A DNA stretch of 8,181 nt from the NCBI GenBank assembly GCA_047971145.1, contig JBKDZL010000003.1, positions 1 to 8,181 on the forward strand, written 5' to 3'. This document shows positions 1 through 5,845 of the stretch, piece by piece; within the stretch, counting starts at the first letter, position 1; every line of letters starts with the position of its first letter. The stretch is from JBKDZL01 sp047971145 (GTDB lineage: Bacteria; Bacillota_I; Bacilli_A; Erysipelotrichales; Erysipelotrichaceae). The translations under genes and the position numbers were made by a program. The notes under the pieces were generated by a model. It saw nothing but the letters and a program-made list of their open reading frames with translations. It was not told the DNA's origin and ran no database searches.

Positions 1-31
1 TAGCTAGTAGGGTTATCGTTCTAGTTACTGT

Positions 32-108
32 GCGCCCATAGCTCAATTGGATAGAGCGTTTGACTACGGATCAAAAGGTTGCGGGTTCAAGTCCTACTGG
101 GCGCGCCA
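32..108 (+). tRNA. tRNA-Arg (ACG)
   Basis: This is a full cloverleaf. The acceptor stem at 32-38 pairs with 98-104, the discriminator is G105, and CCA is encoded at 106-108. The anticodon loop CTACGGA places anticodon ACG at 66-68; position 34 would be modified to inosine and read CGU/CGC/CGA. It is the first visible member of a six-gene tRNA run, and the promoter must lie left of the window. The T stem (81-85 with 93-97) has a C82-A96 mismatch, so it is weaker than normal. Confidence 0.95.
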
Positions 109-136
109 TTTAATTTCTTAAAGAATTGTAATAAAT

Positions 137-213
137 CGGGATGTAGCACAGCTTGGTAGTGCACTTGATTTGGGATCAAGGGGTCGCAGGTTCAAATCCT
201 GTCATCCCGACCA
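137..213 (+). tRNA. tRNA-Pro (TGG)
   Basis: The acceptor stem CGGGATG at 137-143 pairs perfectly with 203-209. The discriminator is A210 and CCA is at 211-213. The anticodon stem CTTGA/TCAAG encloses loop TTTGGGA, giving anticodon TGG at 171-173. This isoacceptor can read all CCN codons when U34 is modified. It lies 28 bases after tRNA-Arg and 9 bases before the next tRNA, so it is almost certainly co-transcribed. Confidence 0.97.
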
Positions 214-222
214 TTTATTTAT

Positions 223-299
223 GGCGAGGTAGCTTAGTTGGCTAGAGCGCTCGGTTCATACCCGGGAGGTCGTGGGTTCAAGTCCCACTCTCGCTACCA
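223..299 (+). tRNA. tRNA-Met (CAT), elongator
   Basis: The anticodon loop TTCATAC gives CAT at 257-259. The acceptor stem starts with a G1-T72 wobble (GGCGAGG against TCTCGCT), as I recall for elongator tRNA-Met of Bacillus. The overall sequence resembles that elongator and not the initiator: it lacks the C1-A72 mismatch and the three consecutive G-C pairs next to the anticodon loop. CCA is encoded. Confidence 0.9.
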
Positions 300-320
300 T
301 TCTTTATTAGAGCTAAATTT

Positions 321-397
321 GGACCCTTAGCTCAGTTGGTCAGAGCTACCGGCTCATAACCGGTTGGTCGTAGGTTCGAGTCCTACAGGGTCCACCA
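321..397 (+). tRNA. tRNA-Ile2 (CAT, lysidine type)
   Basis: The anticodon is CAT at 355-357, but the body (acceptor GGACCCT, T stem GTAGG/CCTAC, A394 discriminator) closely resembles the Bacillus tRNA whose C34 is changed to lysidine by TilS so that it reads AUA as Ile. All stems pair fully and CCA is encoded. In an AT-rich genome AUA is frequent, so this tRNA should be essential. The Ile2 assignment rests on remembered sequence similarity, because anticodon alone cannot separate it from Met. Confidence 0.87.
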
Positions 398-409
398 ATT
401 ATATTTAAT

Positions 410-500
410 GGAGGACTACCCAAGTGGTTGAAGGGTCCGGTCTTGAAAACCGGTAGGTCGTTAACGCGGCGCCTGGGTTCGAATCCCAGTTCCTCCGCCA
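410..500 (+). tRNA. tRNA-Ser (TGA)
   Basis: This is a class II tRNA of 91 bases with the long variable arm typical of Ser. The anticodon loop CTTGAAA gives TGA at 444-446. The anticodon stem CCGGT/ACCGG and T stem CTGGG/CCCAG are perfect. In the acceptor stem six pairs are good, but the seventh (C416-T490) is a mismatch; an A-T pair is usual in relatives I remember. The discriminator is G497 and CCA is encoded. Confidence 0.95.
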
Positions 501-519
501 TTAGAATTAAATTATATAT

Positions 520-596
<77 letters not shown>

Positions 597-605
597 ATCA
601 AAGAC

Positions 606-633
606 ACAAGCACTCACAAGTGCTTGTTTTTTT
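606..633 (+). terminator. Rho-independent terminator of the tRNA run
   Basis: A perfect 9-bp stem (ACAAGCACT 606-614 with AGTGCTTGT 619-627) with a CACA loop is followed by six further T residues. It sits 10 bases past tRNA-fMet and before the separate promoter of the MgtC-type gene, so it ends the tRNA transcript. Confidence 0.92.
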
Positions 634-655
634 GATTTATTATAGCTTTCTCACA

Positions 656-684
656 TTGACAAATATTATTAATTTATATAATAT
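656..684 (+). promoter_or_regulatory. Sigma-A type promoter for the MgtC-like gene
   Basis: A consensus -35 box TTGACA is at 656-661. TAATAT at 679-684 gives 17-base spacing; TATAAT at 677-682 is the alternative, with 15-base spacing. Transcription would begin near 690, leaving a leader of about 20 bases with only a GGAGG ribosome site (699-703). There is therefore no room for a Mg-sensing leader like that of enteric mgtC. Confidence 0.75.
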
Positions 685-709
685 ATAAATTACTTATTGG
701 AGGTAACGA

Positions 710-1417
710 ATGTTTTTTGATCATATTTATCTAGATGTTTTTATTAGAATAGTATTGATTATTTTGTGTAGTGCAGCGATTGGTATTAACAGAGGTATGC
801 GAAATCATTTTGCAGGTTTAAAAACTCATATCTTAGTTGGGCTAGGATCGGGCTTATCTTTTATCGCTCCAATGCTATATTTTTATTTTAATCAAGCTAC
901 CTTTGATCCATTTAGAATGTCCGCCCAAGTAATTAGTGGTTTAGGTTTCTTAGGAGCTGGAACTATTATAAAAAGTGGCTTAACTATCAGAGGATTAACT
1001 ACTGCGGCTAGTTTATGGTTAGTAGGTATTTTAGGTATTACCATTGCCAGTGGTGCTGTTTGGCTTGGTATTATTGTAACTCTGTTTATTACTTTTATTT
1101 TATTCTTTGGTAATAAAATAGATTTTACCAAACGAACTTCGACTAAAAATATTATTTGTTCAATTAAAAACTTTGATGAAAATTTCCGAAATATTGATAA
1201 ATTCATGAAAGAAAATGTTGTCTTAAATGGTAAGTATACCATTTTAGAATATTATAAAGTAGATGATTATACAGTTACAACTATTGTCTATGAAATTGTC
1301 CATAGAAAAACCGAATTGGCAACTAATGAAATTATGCAAACTTTGGCTAAATTTGATAGTGTTTTACGTATTGATTCTACTACGGAAATAGAGAGAACAA
1401 ACTGGAAAGAGCAATAA
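710..1417 (+). CDS. MgtC/SapB family membrane protein
   Basis: The 235-residue product matches the MgtC/SapB family. The hydrophobic N-terminal domain (about residues 8-135) contains the family signatures AGLKTH (35-40), D66-x2-R69, QVISGLGFLGAGTI (73-86) and GLTTAASLW (95-103). The C-terminal part (about 145-235) has the alternating pattern of an ACT-like regulatory domain. Known relatives act at the inner membrane in adaptation to low Mg or in virulence, often by affecting ATP synthase or transport; the precise role here is unknown. Start: GGAGG at 699-703 lies 6 bases before ATG. An oddity is that the usual Gly-x-Glu-Arg motif reads GINRG (25-29), with Asn in place of the conserved Glu. 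It is a single-gene unit, and a decayed IS lies just downstream. The family call is secure. Confidence 0.93.
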   Translation: MFFDHIYLDVFIRIVLIILCSAAIGINRGMRNHFAGLKTHILVGLGSGLSFIAPMLYFYFNQATFDPFRMSAQVISGLGFLGAGTIIKSGLTIRGLTTAASLWLVGILGITIASGAVWLGIIVTLFITFILFFGNKIDFTKRTSTKNIICSIKNFDENFRNIDKFMKENVVLNGKYTILEYYKVDDYTVTTIVYEIVHRKTELATNEIMQTLAKFDSVLRIDSTTEIERTNWKEQ

Positions 1418-1468
1418 GTTAAAATGGTTAGATTTATCAATATTAGAGTTTTAGTTATATTCAACCTA

Positions 1469-2017
1469 ATCAATTCTCTTCTTATCTTTCTTATAAGTAA
1501 CAACTTAAGGTCAAACCATACATTTAGTAACTAATAAGCTATTATTAATATAGTGATAGATAGCAGAAATAGAACATTAATAAAGTGATTATCATGAACT
1601 ATATGATAGATAGATCTATTATCATCGATACAATTTTAATTATTTTGTTGAAAGTATAGAATTCATCTTTATTCATATCAATGCTGATACGAGATTTAAC
1701 TAATCTTTTAGTATAAAGATTATGAGCTCTATTTTCATTGTAAAATATTGAGTAGTAGAACCTTTACCGCATAGTTTAGAATAGCAGTTACAATAATAAT
1801 GGAACTTTAGAATTTTGGGATAAATTGGCGGTTTATTACATTTCATAAATTTTTCTAATTTAGAAACTTGAGCAATCGAATTTCTTTTAATTTCTCTATA
1901 AATAGTAAAGACAGAAGTATTACACTTATTTGCTAAAAACTTGACAATATAGCTTAGCTGATTATCTATATTATAATGAGTAATAACTCTATCTCTATCA
2001 TTTAAATGATAATACAT
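1469..2017 (-). pseudogene. IS30-family transposase, decayed N-terminal half
   Basis: From ATG at 2017 (AGAGG ribosome site 7 bases upstream) the first frame opens with an IS30-type helix-turn-helix: YYHLNDRDRV at residues 2-11, then FTIYREIKRN at 37-46, equivalent to the family's S-T-I-x-R-E-I-K-R-N. A Cys-containing stretch follows. The frame is then lost. Continuation is visible in another frame from 1757 (ENRAHNLYTKRLVKSRISID), in a third from 1620 (RSIYHIVHDN), and finally at 1504-1469 (VVTYKKDKKRID, behind stops). The order matches IS30 transposases through the linker before the DDE core. The catalytic half is absent, because the mgtC-like gene ends only 52 bases further on. At least three frame changes plus stops mean it is dead. 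The minus strand around 2079-2098 carries AATTTGACAACAACATAC, which could be an IS end, but I could not pair it with another end. Confidence 0.8.
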
Positions 2018-2139
2018 AAATTATCCTCTTTTATTATAGTTATTTCTTCATAAAGATAACTTGATAATATGTATGTTGTTGTCAAATTAGCTCACAACTA
2101 TCTGCACCTACTTTGAAATCTAATAAATAAAAATAAAAG

Positions 2140-2167
2140 TTGCTGTTTATTGTTTATTTGATATAAT
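2140..2167 (+). promoter_or_regulatory. Promoter of tRNA-Phe
   Basis: TTGCTG at 2140-2145 and a perfect TATAAT at 2162-2167 are separated by 16 bases. The start site would be near 2174, giving a leader of about 20 bases before the tRNA. The spacing and position fit a strong constitutive stable-RNA promoter. The preceding 120 bases (2018-2139) hold no gene that I can see. Confidence 0.75.
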
Positions 2168-2195
2168 AATATATGCGCTATTATAGTGTGGATGT

Positions 2196-2271
<76 letters not shown>

Positions 2272-2282
2272 TGATAAAAATT

Positions 2283-2305
2283 ACAACACTAAGTGTTGTT
2301 TTTTT
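2283..2305 (+). terminator. Rho-independent terminator of tRNA-Phe
   Basis: A 7-bp stem ACAACAC/GTGTTGT (2283-2289 with 2293-2299) has a TAA loop and is followed by six T residues. It starts 11 bases after the tRNA CCA end. Confidence 0.88.
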
Positions 2306-2317
2306 ATAGCTGAAATG

Positions 2318-2326
2318 TGCTAAAAT
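2318..2326 (+). promoter_or_regulatory. Possible extended -10 promoter of rimO
   Basis: TGC followed by TAAAAT (2321-2326) forms an extended -10 element just after the tRNA-Phe terminator. No good -35 box is seen; the best match (TTGTTT at 2296) lies within the terminator with 19-base spacing. Transcription would begin only about 12 bases before the rimO ATG, just at the AGAGG ribosome site, so the leader would be very short. Confidence 0.4.
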
Positions 2327-2344
2327 AAATTAGAGGTTATAATT

Positions 2345-3634
2345 ATGAAAATAGGGTTTGTATCTTTAGGATGTAGTAAAAATTTAGTAGACAGTGAGAG
2401 AATATTAGGACTATTAATGAGTAAGGCTGAAGTAACTAATGATTTTAGCGAAGCAGAAATGTTATTTGTCAATACTTGTGGTTTTATTGAATCAGCTAAA
2501 AAAGAGAGTATTGATACAATTTTAGAATTAGCTGAATACAAAAAAATTGGTAAGTGTAAAAAAGTTTTTGTTTTAGGTTGTTTAGCTCAACGCTATGTTG
2601 AGGATTTAAAAAAATCGCTTCCCGAAGTTGATAGATTTATTACTATAAAGGAATATCCTAAACTTAAAGACATTCTTAACTCCGAGATAAATTTAAATTA
2701 TGATAATGAGTATGGCGCTGATCGCATTATTACCAATACATCTTGGTCGGCTTATTTAAAAATTGCTGAGGGTTGTGATAATAGGTGTGCTTATTGTGCT
2801 ATTCCGATTATTAGAAAAGGTTTTGTTTCAGAACCACTTGAAAAACTGGTGACTGAGGCTAAAGATTTAGCCAATAAAGGGGTAAGTGAATTAGTGTTAA
2901 TTGCCCAAGATTCCACTAGATATGGTATGGATTTATATGGTGAGTCTAAACTTATTGAATTGTTAAGGGAATTAAATAAGATCACTAGTTTAAAATGGAT
3001 TAGAATTTTATATATGTATCCTGATTTATTAAGTGATGAATTAATAGTAACTATGAATGAATTAGAGAAAGTCATTCTATATTTTGACTTACCGCTGCAG
3101 CATGGTTCAAATAATATGTTAAAACTAATGCATAGAAGAGGAAGTATTGAAGATTTTGAAAAGAAAATAGAAAAGATAGAATCTCTCAATAAACCATACG
3201 TTTTAAGGACGACAATGATGGTTGGACATCCTGGTGAAACTGAAGATGATTTTCAGAAATTACTTCAATTAATAGCTAAAATTAAATTTCATAAATTAGG
3301 AGCTTTTATTTACTCAGCAGAGGATGATACACCAGCCTACTCAAGAGAAAAAGTTGATCCTCAAATTGCACAAGAGCGCTTTAGTAAATTGTTATTAGCA
3401 CAACAACAATACGCTCAAGAGCGCAATAATGAATTAATAGATAGTAGCTTAGAAGTTTTAATAGAAGGTTTTGAAAATGGCCTTTACTATGGGCGCTCGA
3501 TTTATCAAGCTCCTGATGGAGTTGACGGAAAAGTTTATATCGAAAGTAAGGAGAAATTAAATATCGGTGCTTATTATTTTGTGACTATCACCAAAGTTAA
3601 TCCTTATGATTTATTTGCGGTGTTTGAAAAATAG
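2345..3634 (+). CDS. rimO: Ribosomal protein S12 methylthiotransferase RimO
   Basis: The 429-residue product has the full methylthiotransferase layout. An N-terminal MTTase domain with cluster-binding Cys10, Cys45 and Cys79 is followed by a radical-SAM domain with EGCDNRCAYCAIP (Cys144, Cys148, Cys151). The C-terminal TRAM domain has YYGRSIYQAPDGVDGKVY, whose GRS-x-AP-x-(I/V)DG pattern is typical of RimO and not of MiaB or MtaB. RimO adds a methylthio group to the conserved Asp of ribosomal protein S12 using two 4Fe-4S clusters and SAM. Length is normal for the family. The start is supported by AGAGG (2332-2336) 8 bases before ATG and by the immediate MKIGFVSLGC motif. The segment after the Cys motif reads IRKGFVSEP where family members usually have Arg-Gly and Ser-Arg; this is probably tolerated variation. 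The 3' end overlaps the convergent gene by 38 bases. Confidence 0.95.
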   Translation: MKIGFVSLGCSKNLVDSERILGLLMSKAEVTNDFSEAEMLFVNTCGFIESAKKESIDTILELAEYKKIGKCKKVFVLGCLAQRYVEDLKKSLPEVDRFITIKEYPKLKDILNSEINLNYDNEYGADRIITNTSWSAYLKIAEGCDNRCAYCAIPIIRKGFVSEPLEKLVTEAKDLANKGVSELVLIAQDSTRYGMDLYGESKLIELLRELNKITSLKWIRILYMYPDLLSDELIVTMNELEKVILYFDLPLQHGSNNMLKLMHRRGSIEDFEKKIEKIESLNKPYVLRTTMMVGHPGETEDDFQKLLQLIAKIKFHKLGAFIYSAEDDTPAYSREKVDPQIAQERFSKLLLAQQQYAQERNNELIDSSLEVLIEGFENGLYYGRSIYQAPDGVDGKVYIESKEKLNIGAYYFVTITKVNPYDLFAVFEK

Positions 3635-4535
3635 TTATTTGTCTGGTGAATTTTGCCTTAGTTGTACTAGTTTTAATAAAAATACTAGCATTATGTTGTA
3701 TTAAGTAGTCATCAAAATCACTGATACTTATTAAAATCAAATAGCGACAAATTGTTATTGCTTTAGTTAATAAAGCTAGTTGCTGTTGTTTCTCAAAAGT
3801 ATTATATAAGCCATAAGGAATATCGATTATAGCGATATCAAACAATTCATTAATTTCTAACATATCCTGACAAAAAATTCTGTTTGGTAAATTGAAGTGT
3901 TGTAGATTACGCAATGCATTATTTTTTATTTGCTCGTTAATCTCACAGCCAACAATATTCTTTTTAGCTATTAAACCTTCAATAACAACAGTTCCAATAC
4001 CACAACAAGGATCAATAATCGAATTATTGGGTAGATAAGTAGTCAATTGAATTATTTGATGGGCTAAGCGCACAGATAGAGCATTTGAATATTGATAGGG
4101 TTTGGCAATTCTTAATTTATAAGTGTAAGGATTTCTTTCTAAAATCCCTAAATACCAAATTCCAGAAAAGGTAAACCACTGTAATTGAAGTTTGGGATTT
4201 TTAATGTTTCCTTCATTTTTTAAAGCCAAGGCAATCTTTTTGGTAATTTCCATACGTTTTTGATAATTAATATTTTTGTCATAGTGCCACATATTTAAGT
4301 ACCAGTCATGATAGTCTAAAGAAGTAATTTTATCTAGTAAATCATTTAATGAAGTTCCCTCTATTAAAACTGTGACTTTAAAATGCAGAAAAACTGAGCT
4401 ATTAACATCTATATCATTATCGCTAAGAATAAATTTTTCTAATTTTTCTTTATTAAACATTAATTTATAAATGCAGCTTGCAAGAGCTAACTCACCATCT
4501 TGATAACTAAAGTGATAAAAATATTTTTTATTCAT
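3597..4535 (-). CDS. TRM11-like SAM-dependent methyltransferase
   Basis: The 312-residue product has an N-terminal region of about 150 residues resembling the THUMP-containing part of Firmicute TRM11-like proteins. A class I methyltransferase domain follows: motif I DPCCGIGT (175-182), the acidic end of strand 2 in CEIN (197-200), QDM (223-225), and motif IV DIPYG (238-242), a DPPY-like signature of N-methylation of a base amino or guanine N2. KPYQYSNALSVRLA (145-158) precedes motif I as in close homologues. The probable substrate is tRNA, but DNA cannot be excluded. The start is fixed: an in-frame TAA lies two codons upstream of ATG at 4535. There is no Shine-Dalgarno site, and a TAAAAT box ends 6 bases before the ATG, suggesting leaderless translation. 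It is divergent from the SHOCT operon and convergent with rimO. Confidence 0.83.
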   Translation of the reverse strand: MNKKYFYHFSYQDGELALASCIYKLMFNKEKLEKFILSDNDIDVNSSVFLHFKVTVLIEGTSLNDLLDKITSLDYHDWYLNMWHYDKNINYQKRMEITKKIALALKNEGNIKNPKLQLQWFTFSGIWYLGILERNPYTYKLRIAKPYQYSNALSVRLAHQIIQLTTYLPNNSIIDPCCGIGTVVIEGLIAKKNIVGCEINEQIKNNALRNLQHFNLPNRIFCQDMLEINELFDIAIIDIPYGLYNTFEKQQQLALLTKAITICRYLILISISDFDDYLIQHNASIFIKTSTTKAKFTRQITIFQTPQINHKD

Positions 4536-4541
4536 ATATTA

Positions 4542-4550
4542 ATTTTAACA
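4542..4550 (-). promoter_or_regulatory. Extended -10 element, likely leaderless promoter
   Basis: On the minus strand TGT-TAAAAT (4550 to 4542) forms an extended -10 box. It ends 6 bases before the ATG of the methyltransferase, so transcription should begin at or beside the start codon. No convincing -35 box is present. Confidence 0.45.
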
Positions 4551-4585
4551 TAGTAAAACAATTAATTATCTTTCTCTTTATCATA

Positions 4586-4613
4586 TTTCAGTCATATTTT
4601 TATTGCATAATAT
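4586..4613 (+). promoter_or_regulatory. Weak candidate promoter of the SHOCT operon
   Basis: TTTCAG at 4586-4591 and TAATAT at 4608-4613 are 16 bases apart; CATAAT overlaps the second box. The match to the -35 consensus is poor. The region between the two divergent genes is only about 100 bases, so a promoter must be near here. It may be activator-dependent. Confidence 0.3.
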
Positions 4614-4638
4614 TTTTGTAAGCAAAGGAGGCAGATAT

Positions 4639-4923
4639 ATGCATGGTAGCTGGTATGGAAATGAAGTATGTAGATTTGGTGGATTTTTTAGTTTATGGAG
4701 TATTATTTGCATGATTGGTATTCTATTATTAATAATTGGTATTATTGTCTATTTTAGAAATAAAGATAAAACAAAATTATCAGAAGTAAGTAATAATTAC
4801 CAAACAATCAGTTTAACTAATGAGCATAGTGATGTTATTAAAACATTAAAACAGCGTCTAGCAAATGGTGAAATTGACATTAGTGAATATGATAAATTAA
4901 AAACAAAGTTAGAGGAATTATAG
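4639..4923 (+). CDS. Small membrane protein with C-terminal SHOCT domain
   Basis: The product is 94 residues from ATG at 4639, which has AAAGGAGG at 4624-4631 seven bases upstream. An in-frame ATG at 4603 lies ahead of that site and is not used. The order is a short aromatic/His/Gly N-terminus (MHGSWYGNE), one transmembrane segment (about 18-39), a linker, and a SHOCT motif at 70-93 (LKQRLANGEIDISEYDKL). SHOCT is a short oligomerisation-like domain of unknown biochemical role at protein ends. Very similar small His/Gly-starting membrane proteins are often found near copper-resistance and envelope-stress genes. It is the first gene of an operon, with the next gene starting 1 base after its stop. 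Domain assignment is good; function is unknown. Confidence 0.85.
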   Translation: MHGSWYGNEVCRFGGFFSLWSIICMIGILLLIIGIIVYFRNKDKTKLSEVSNNYQTISLTNEHSDVIKTLKQRLANGEIDISEYDKLKTKLEEL

Positions 4924-4924
4924 A

Positions 4925-5218
4925 ATGAATAAAAGTATAAAATTGTTTGTCGTGGGAGCAGTTTTGTTAGTGATAGGCATTGTTGGATCATTTATTAGTT
5001 TCTATCATAGTAGTAACAACTATGACTTAAAAATTAGATATCAAACAATTTATGATACAAATGCTAAGTCGGAGGAAAAATTTAGCTTTCAGGTAGATGA
5101 TAATAAATCAACTGATGAGAGTTATCATTGGAATGACAATTATTATCGCCATCAGCAAAATGATGATAATAATAGTAGACACTGTTACTATTATCAGCAC
5201 AGTTACAATGCTGAATAA
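4925..5218 (+). CDS. Single-span membrane protein with His/Asp/Tyr-rich tail
   Basis: The 97-residue product has AGAGGA (4911-4916) 8 bases before the ATG, inside the end of the SHOCT gene, showing translational linkage. One hydrophobic span (about 6-27) serves as signal anchor, followed by an exported region. Residues 28-60 resemble the start of DUF4097-type proteins that often follow SHOCT genes, but the usual long beta-helical body is missing. Instead, residues 66-97 are almost entirely H, D, N, Y, Q and S, with His at 68, 76, 86 and 92 and Cys87. The tail may bind metal, or it may be the result of a frameshift in a longer gene; the other two frames gave no recognisable continuation. I do not recognise a full-length family. 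Confidence 0.7.
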   Translation: MNKSIKLFVVGAVLLVIGIVGSFISFYHSSNNYDLKIRYQTIYDTNAKSEEKFSFQVDDNKSTDESYHWNDNYYRHQQNDDNNSRHCYYYQHSYNAE

Positions 5219-5275
5219 TTTGCTAATTATGATATAAAGTGCATAAATGAATTTTTAAATGAAAATGCAGTAAGA

Positions 5276-5302
5276 TAGGGACTTTTCAGCCCCTAGAAAA
5301 GT
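5276..5302 (+). other. Two interleaved inverted repeats in a non-coding stretch
   Basis: TAGGG (5276-5280) is complementary to CCCTA (5291-5295), and ACTTTTC (5281-5287) is complementary to GAAAAGT (5296-5302). The order a-b-a'-b' is that of an H-type pseudoknot. With no bases in two of the three loops, the helices more likely exclude one another. Further on lie ATTAAG/CTTAAT (5340-5345 with 5354-5359) around an A run, and then a terminator. The block 5219-5406 has no gene and looks like a structured RNA leader or trailer. Confidence 0.5.
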
Positions 5303-5372
5303 TAAGAAAAAGTATAATTTAGTGCAAAAAGTGCAATCTATTAAGAAAAAAAACTTAATCACTCATTAAAAG

Positions 5373-5406
5373 GTAACAGGATTTAACGATATCTTGTTGC
5401 TTTTTT
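5373..5406 (+). terminator. Rho-independent terminator after the SHOCT operon
   Basis: A 10-bp stem (5373-5382 GTAACAGGAT with 5391-5400 ATCTTGTTGC, two G-T wobbles) has an 8-base loop and is followed directly by TTTTTT at 5401-5406; the upstream A run can extend the pairing. It ends the transcript from 4639-5218 or a small RNA from the structured stretch before it, and it marks the left edge of the higher-GC segment. Confidence 0.75.
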
Positions 5407-5845
5407 AATACAAGCAAGACTGCTTATGCGTCGAACATGACAATGGATAAGACAGGCTACAGTTACACGATGGCAAGCAGTATCACAGTACAACAGATGA
5501 ATGATTTTTATTGGATGCTCAATATTGATGGAAAGCTATCTTCTAATACAACGAGTATGACACCCACAAAAAAGGGTATCATCTTGGGAGACAGGAGAGT
5601 TTGTAGTAAAAGCTGTAAGAGGCGATAAAGTAGGCATGGCAGTCTCTGCGGTCTCGCTTTTCATGTCGTATGATGATATAATACAAAGGGTTAAGAATAT
5701 TGATAATGTGCCTACCTCTACATGGAAAACAGGCGATCCGACTGAGTATTTCCCTGATGATTCAATTAGAAATGGCTGTATGTGAGAGAGGGGAAAGCAT
5801 ATGGACGACCAGGGCCAATGAGGAAATCTAAAAGTGAGTTTGAGA
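5407..5845 (+). pseudogene. Remnant of a secreted protein of unknown family
   Basis: The first frame (codons from 5407) reads NTSKTAYASNMTMDK, which looks like the end of a signal peptide with an A-x-A cleavage site. It runs to TAA at 5626, but useful sequence ends near 5574. At the run A6G3 (5568-5576) the sense moves by one base, and the second frame from 5576 continues as VSSWETGEFVVKAVRG, then MSYDDIIQRVKNIDNVP and STWKTGDPTEYFPDDS. In that frame TGA occurs at 5783 and 5819, both where Trp would fit (CM-W-ERGKHMDDQGQ-W-GNLKVSL), so TGG to TGA decay is likely. The 5' end is missing: there is no start codon or ribosome site, and a stop and a terminator lie just upstream. GC is about 41%, well above the flanking genes. 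I do not recognise the family. Confidence 0.6.

Noticed and set aside
1288..1503. Minus-strand open frame of 71 codons
   Set aside because: It lies mostly antisense to the end of the MgtC-like gene; its first residues are part of the IS30 relic read in a wrong frame.
4603..4638. Upstream in-frame ATG for the SHOCT gene
   Set aside because: The strong AAAGGAGG site lies after it and is correctly spaced for the ATG at 4639; the extra 12 residues are not family-like.
5276..5302. preQ1-I riboswitch
   Set aside because: The general shape is similar, but the loop and A-rich tail do not fit the consensus I remember, and no queuosine or transport gene follows.
5568..5576. A AAA AAG as a programmed -1 frameshift site
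   Set aside because: The downstream frame is reached by +1 or -2, not -1, and the gene is decayed anyway; a homopolymer indel is simpler.
5677..5682. TATAAT inside the inserted segment as a promoter
   Set aside because: It lies in coding-like sequence (DDIIQ) and has no -35 box at proper distance.
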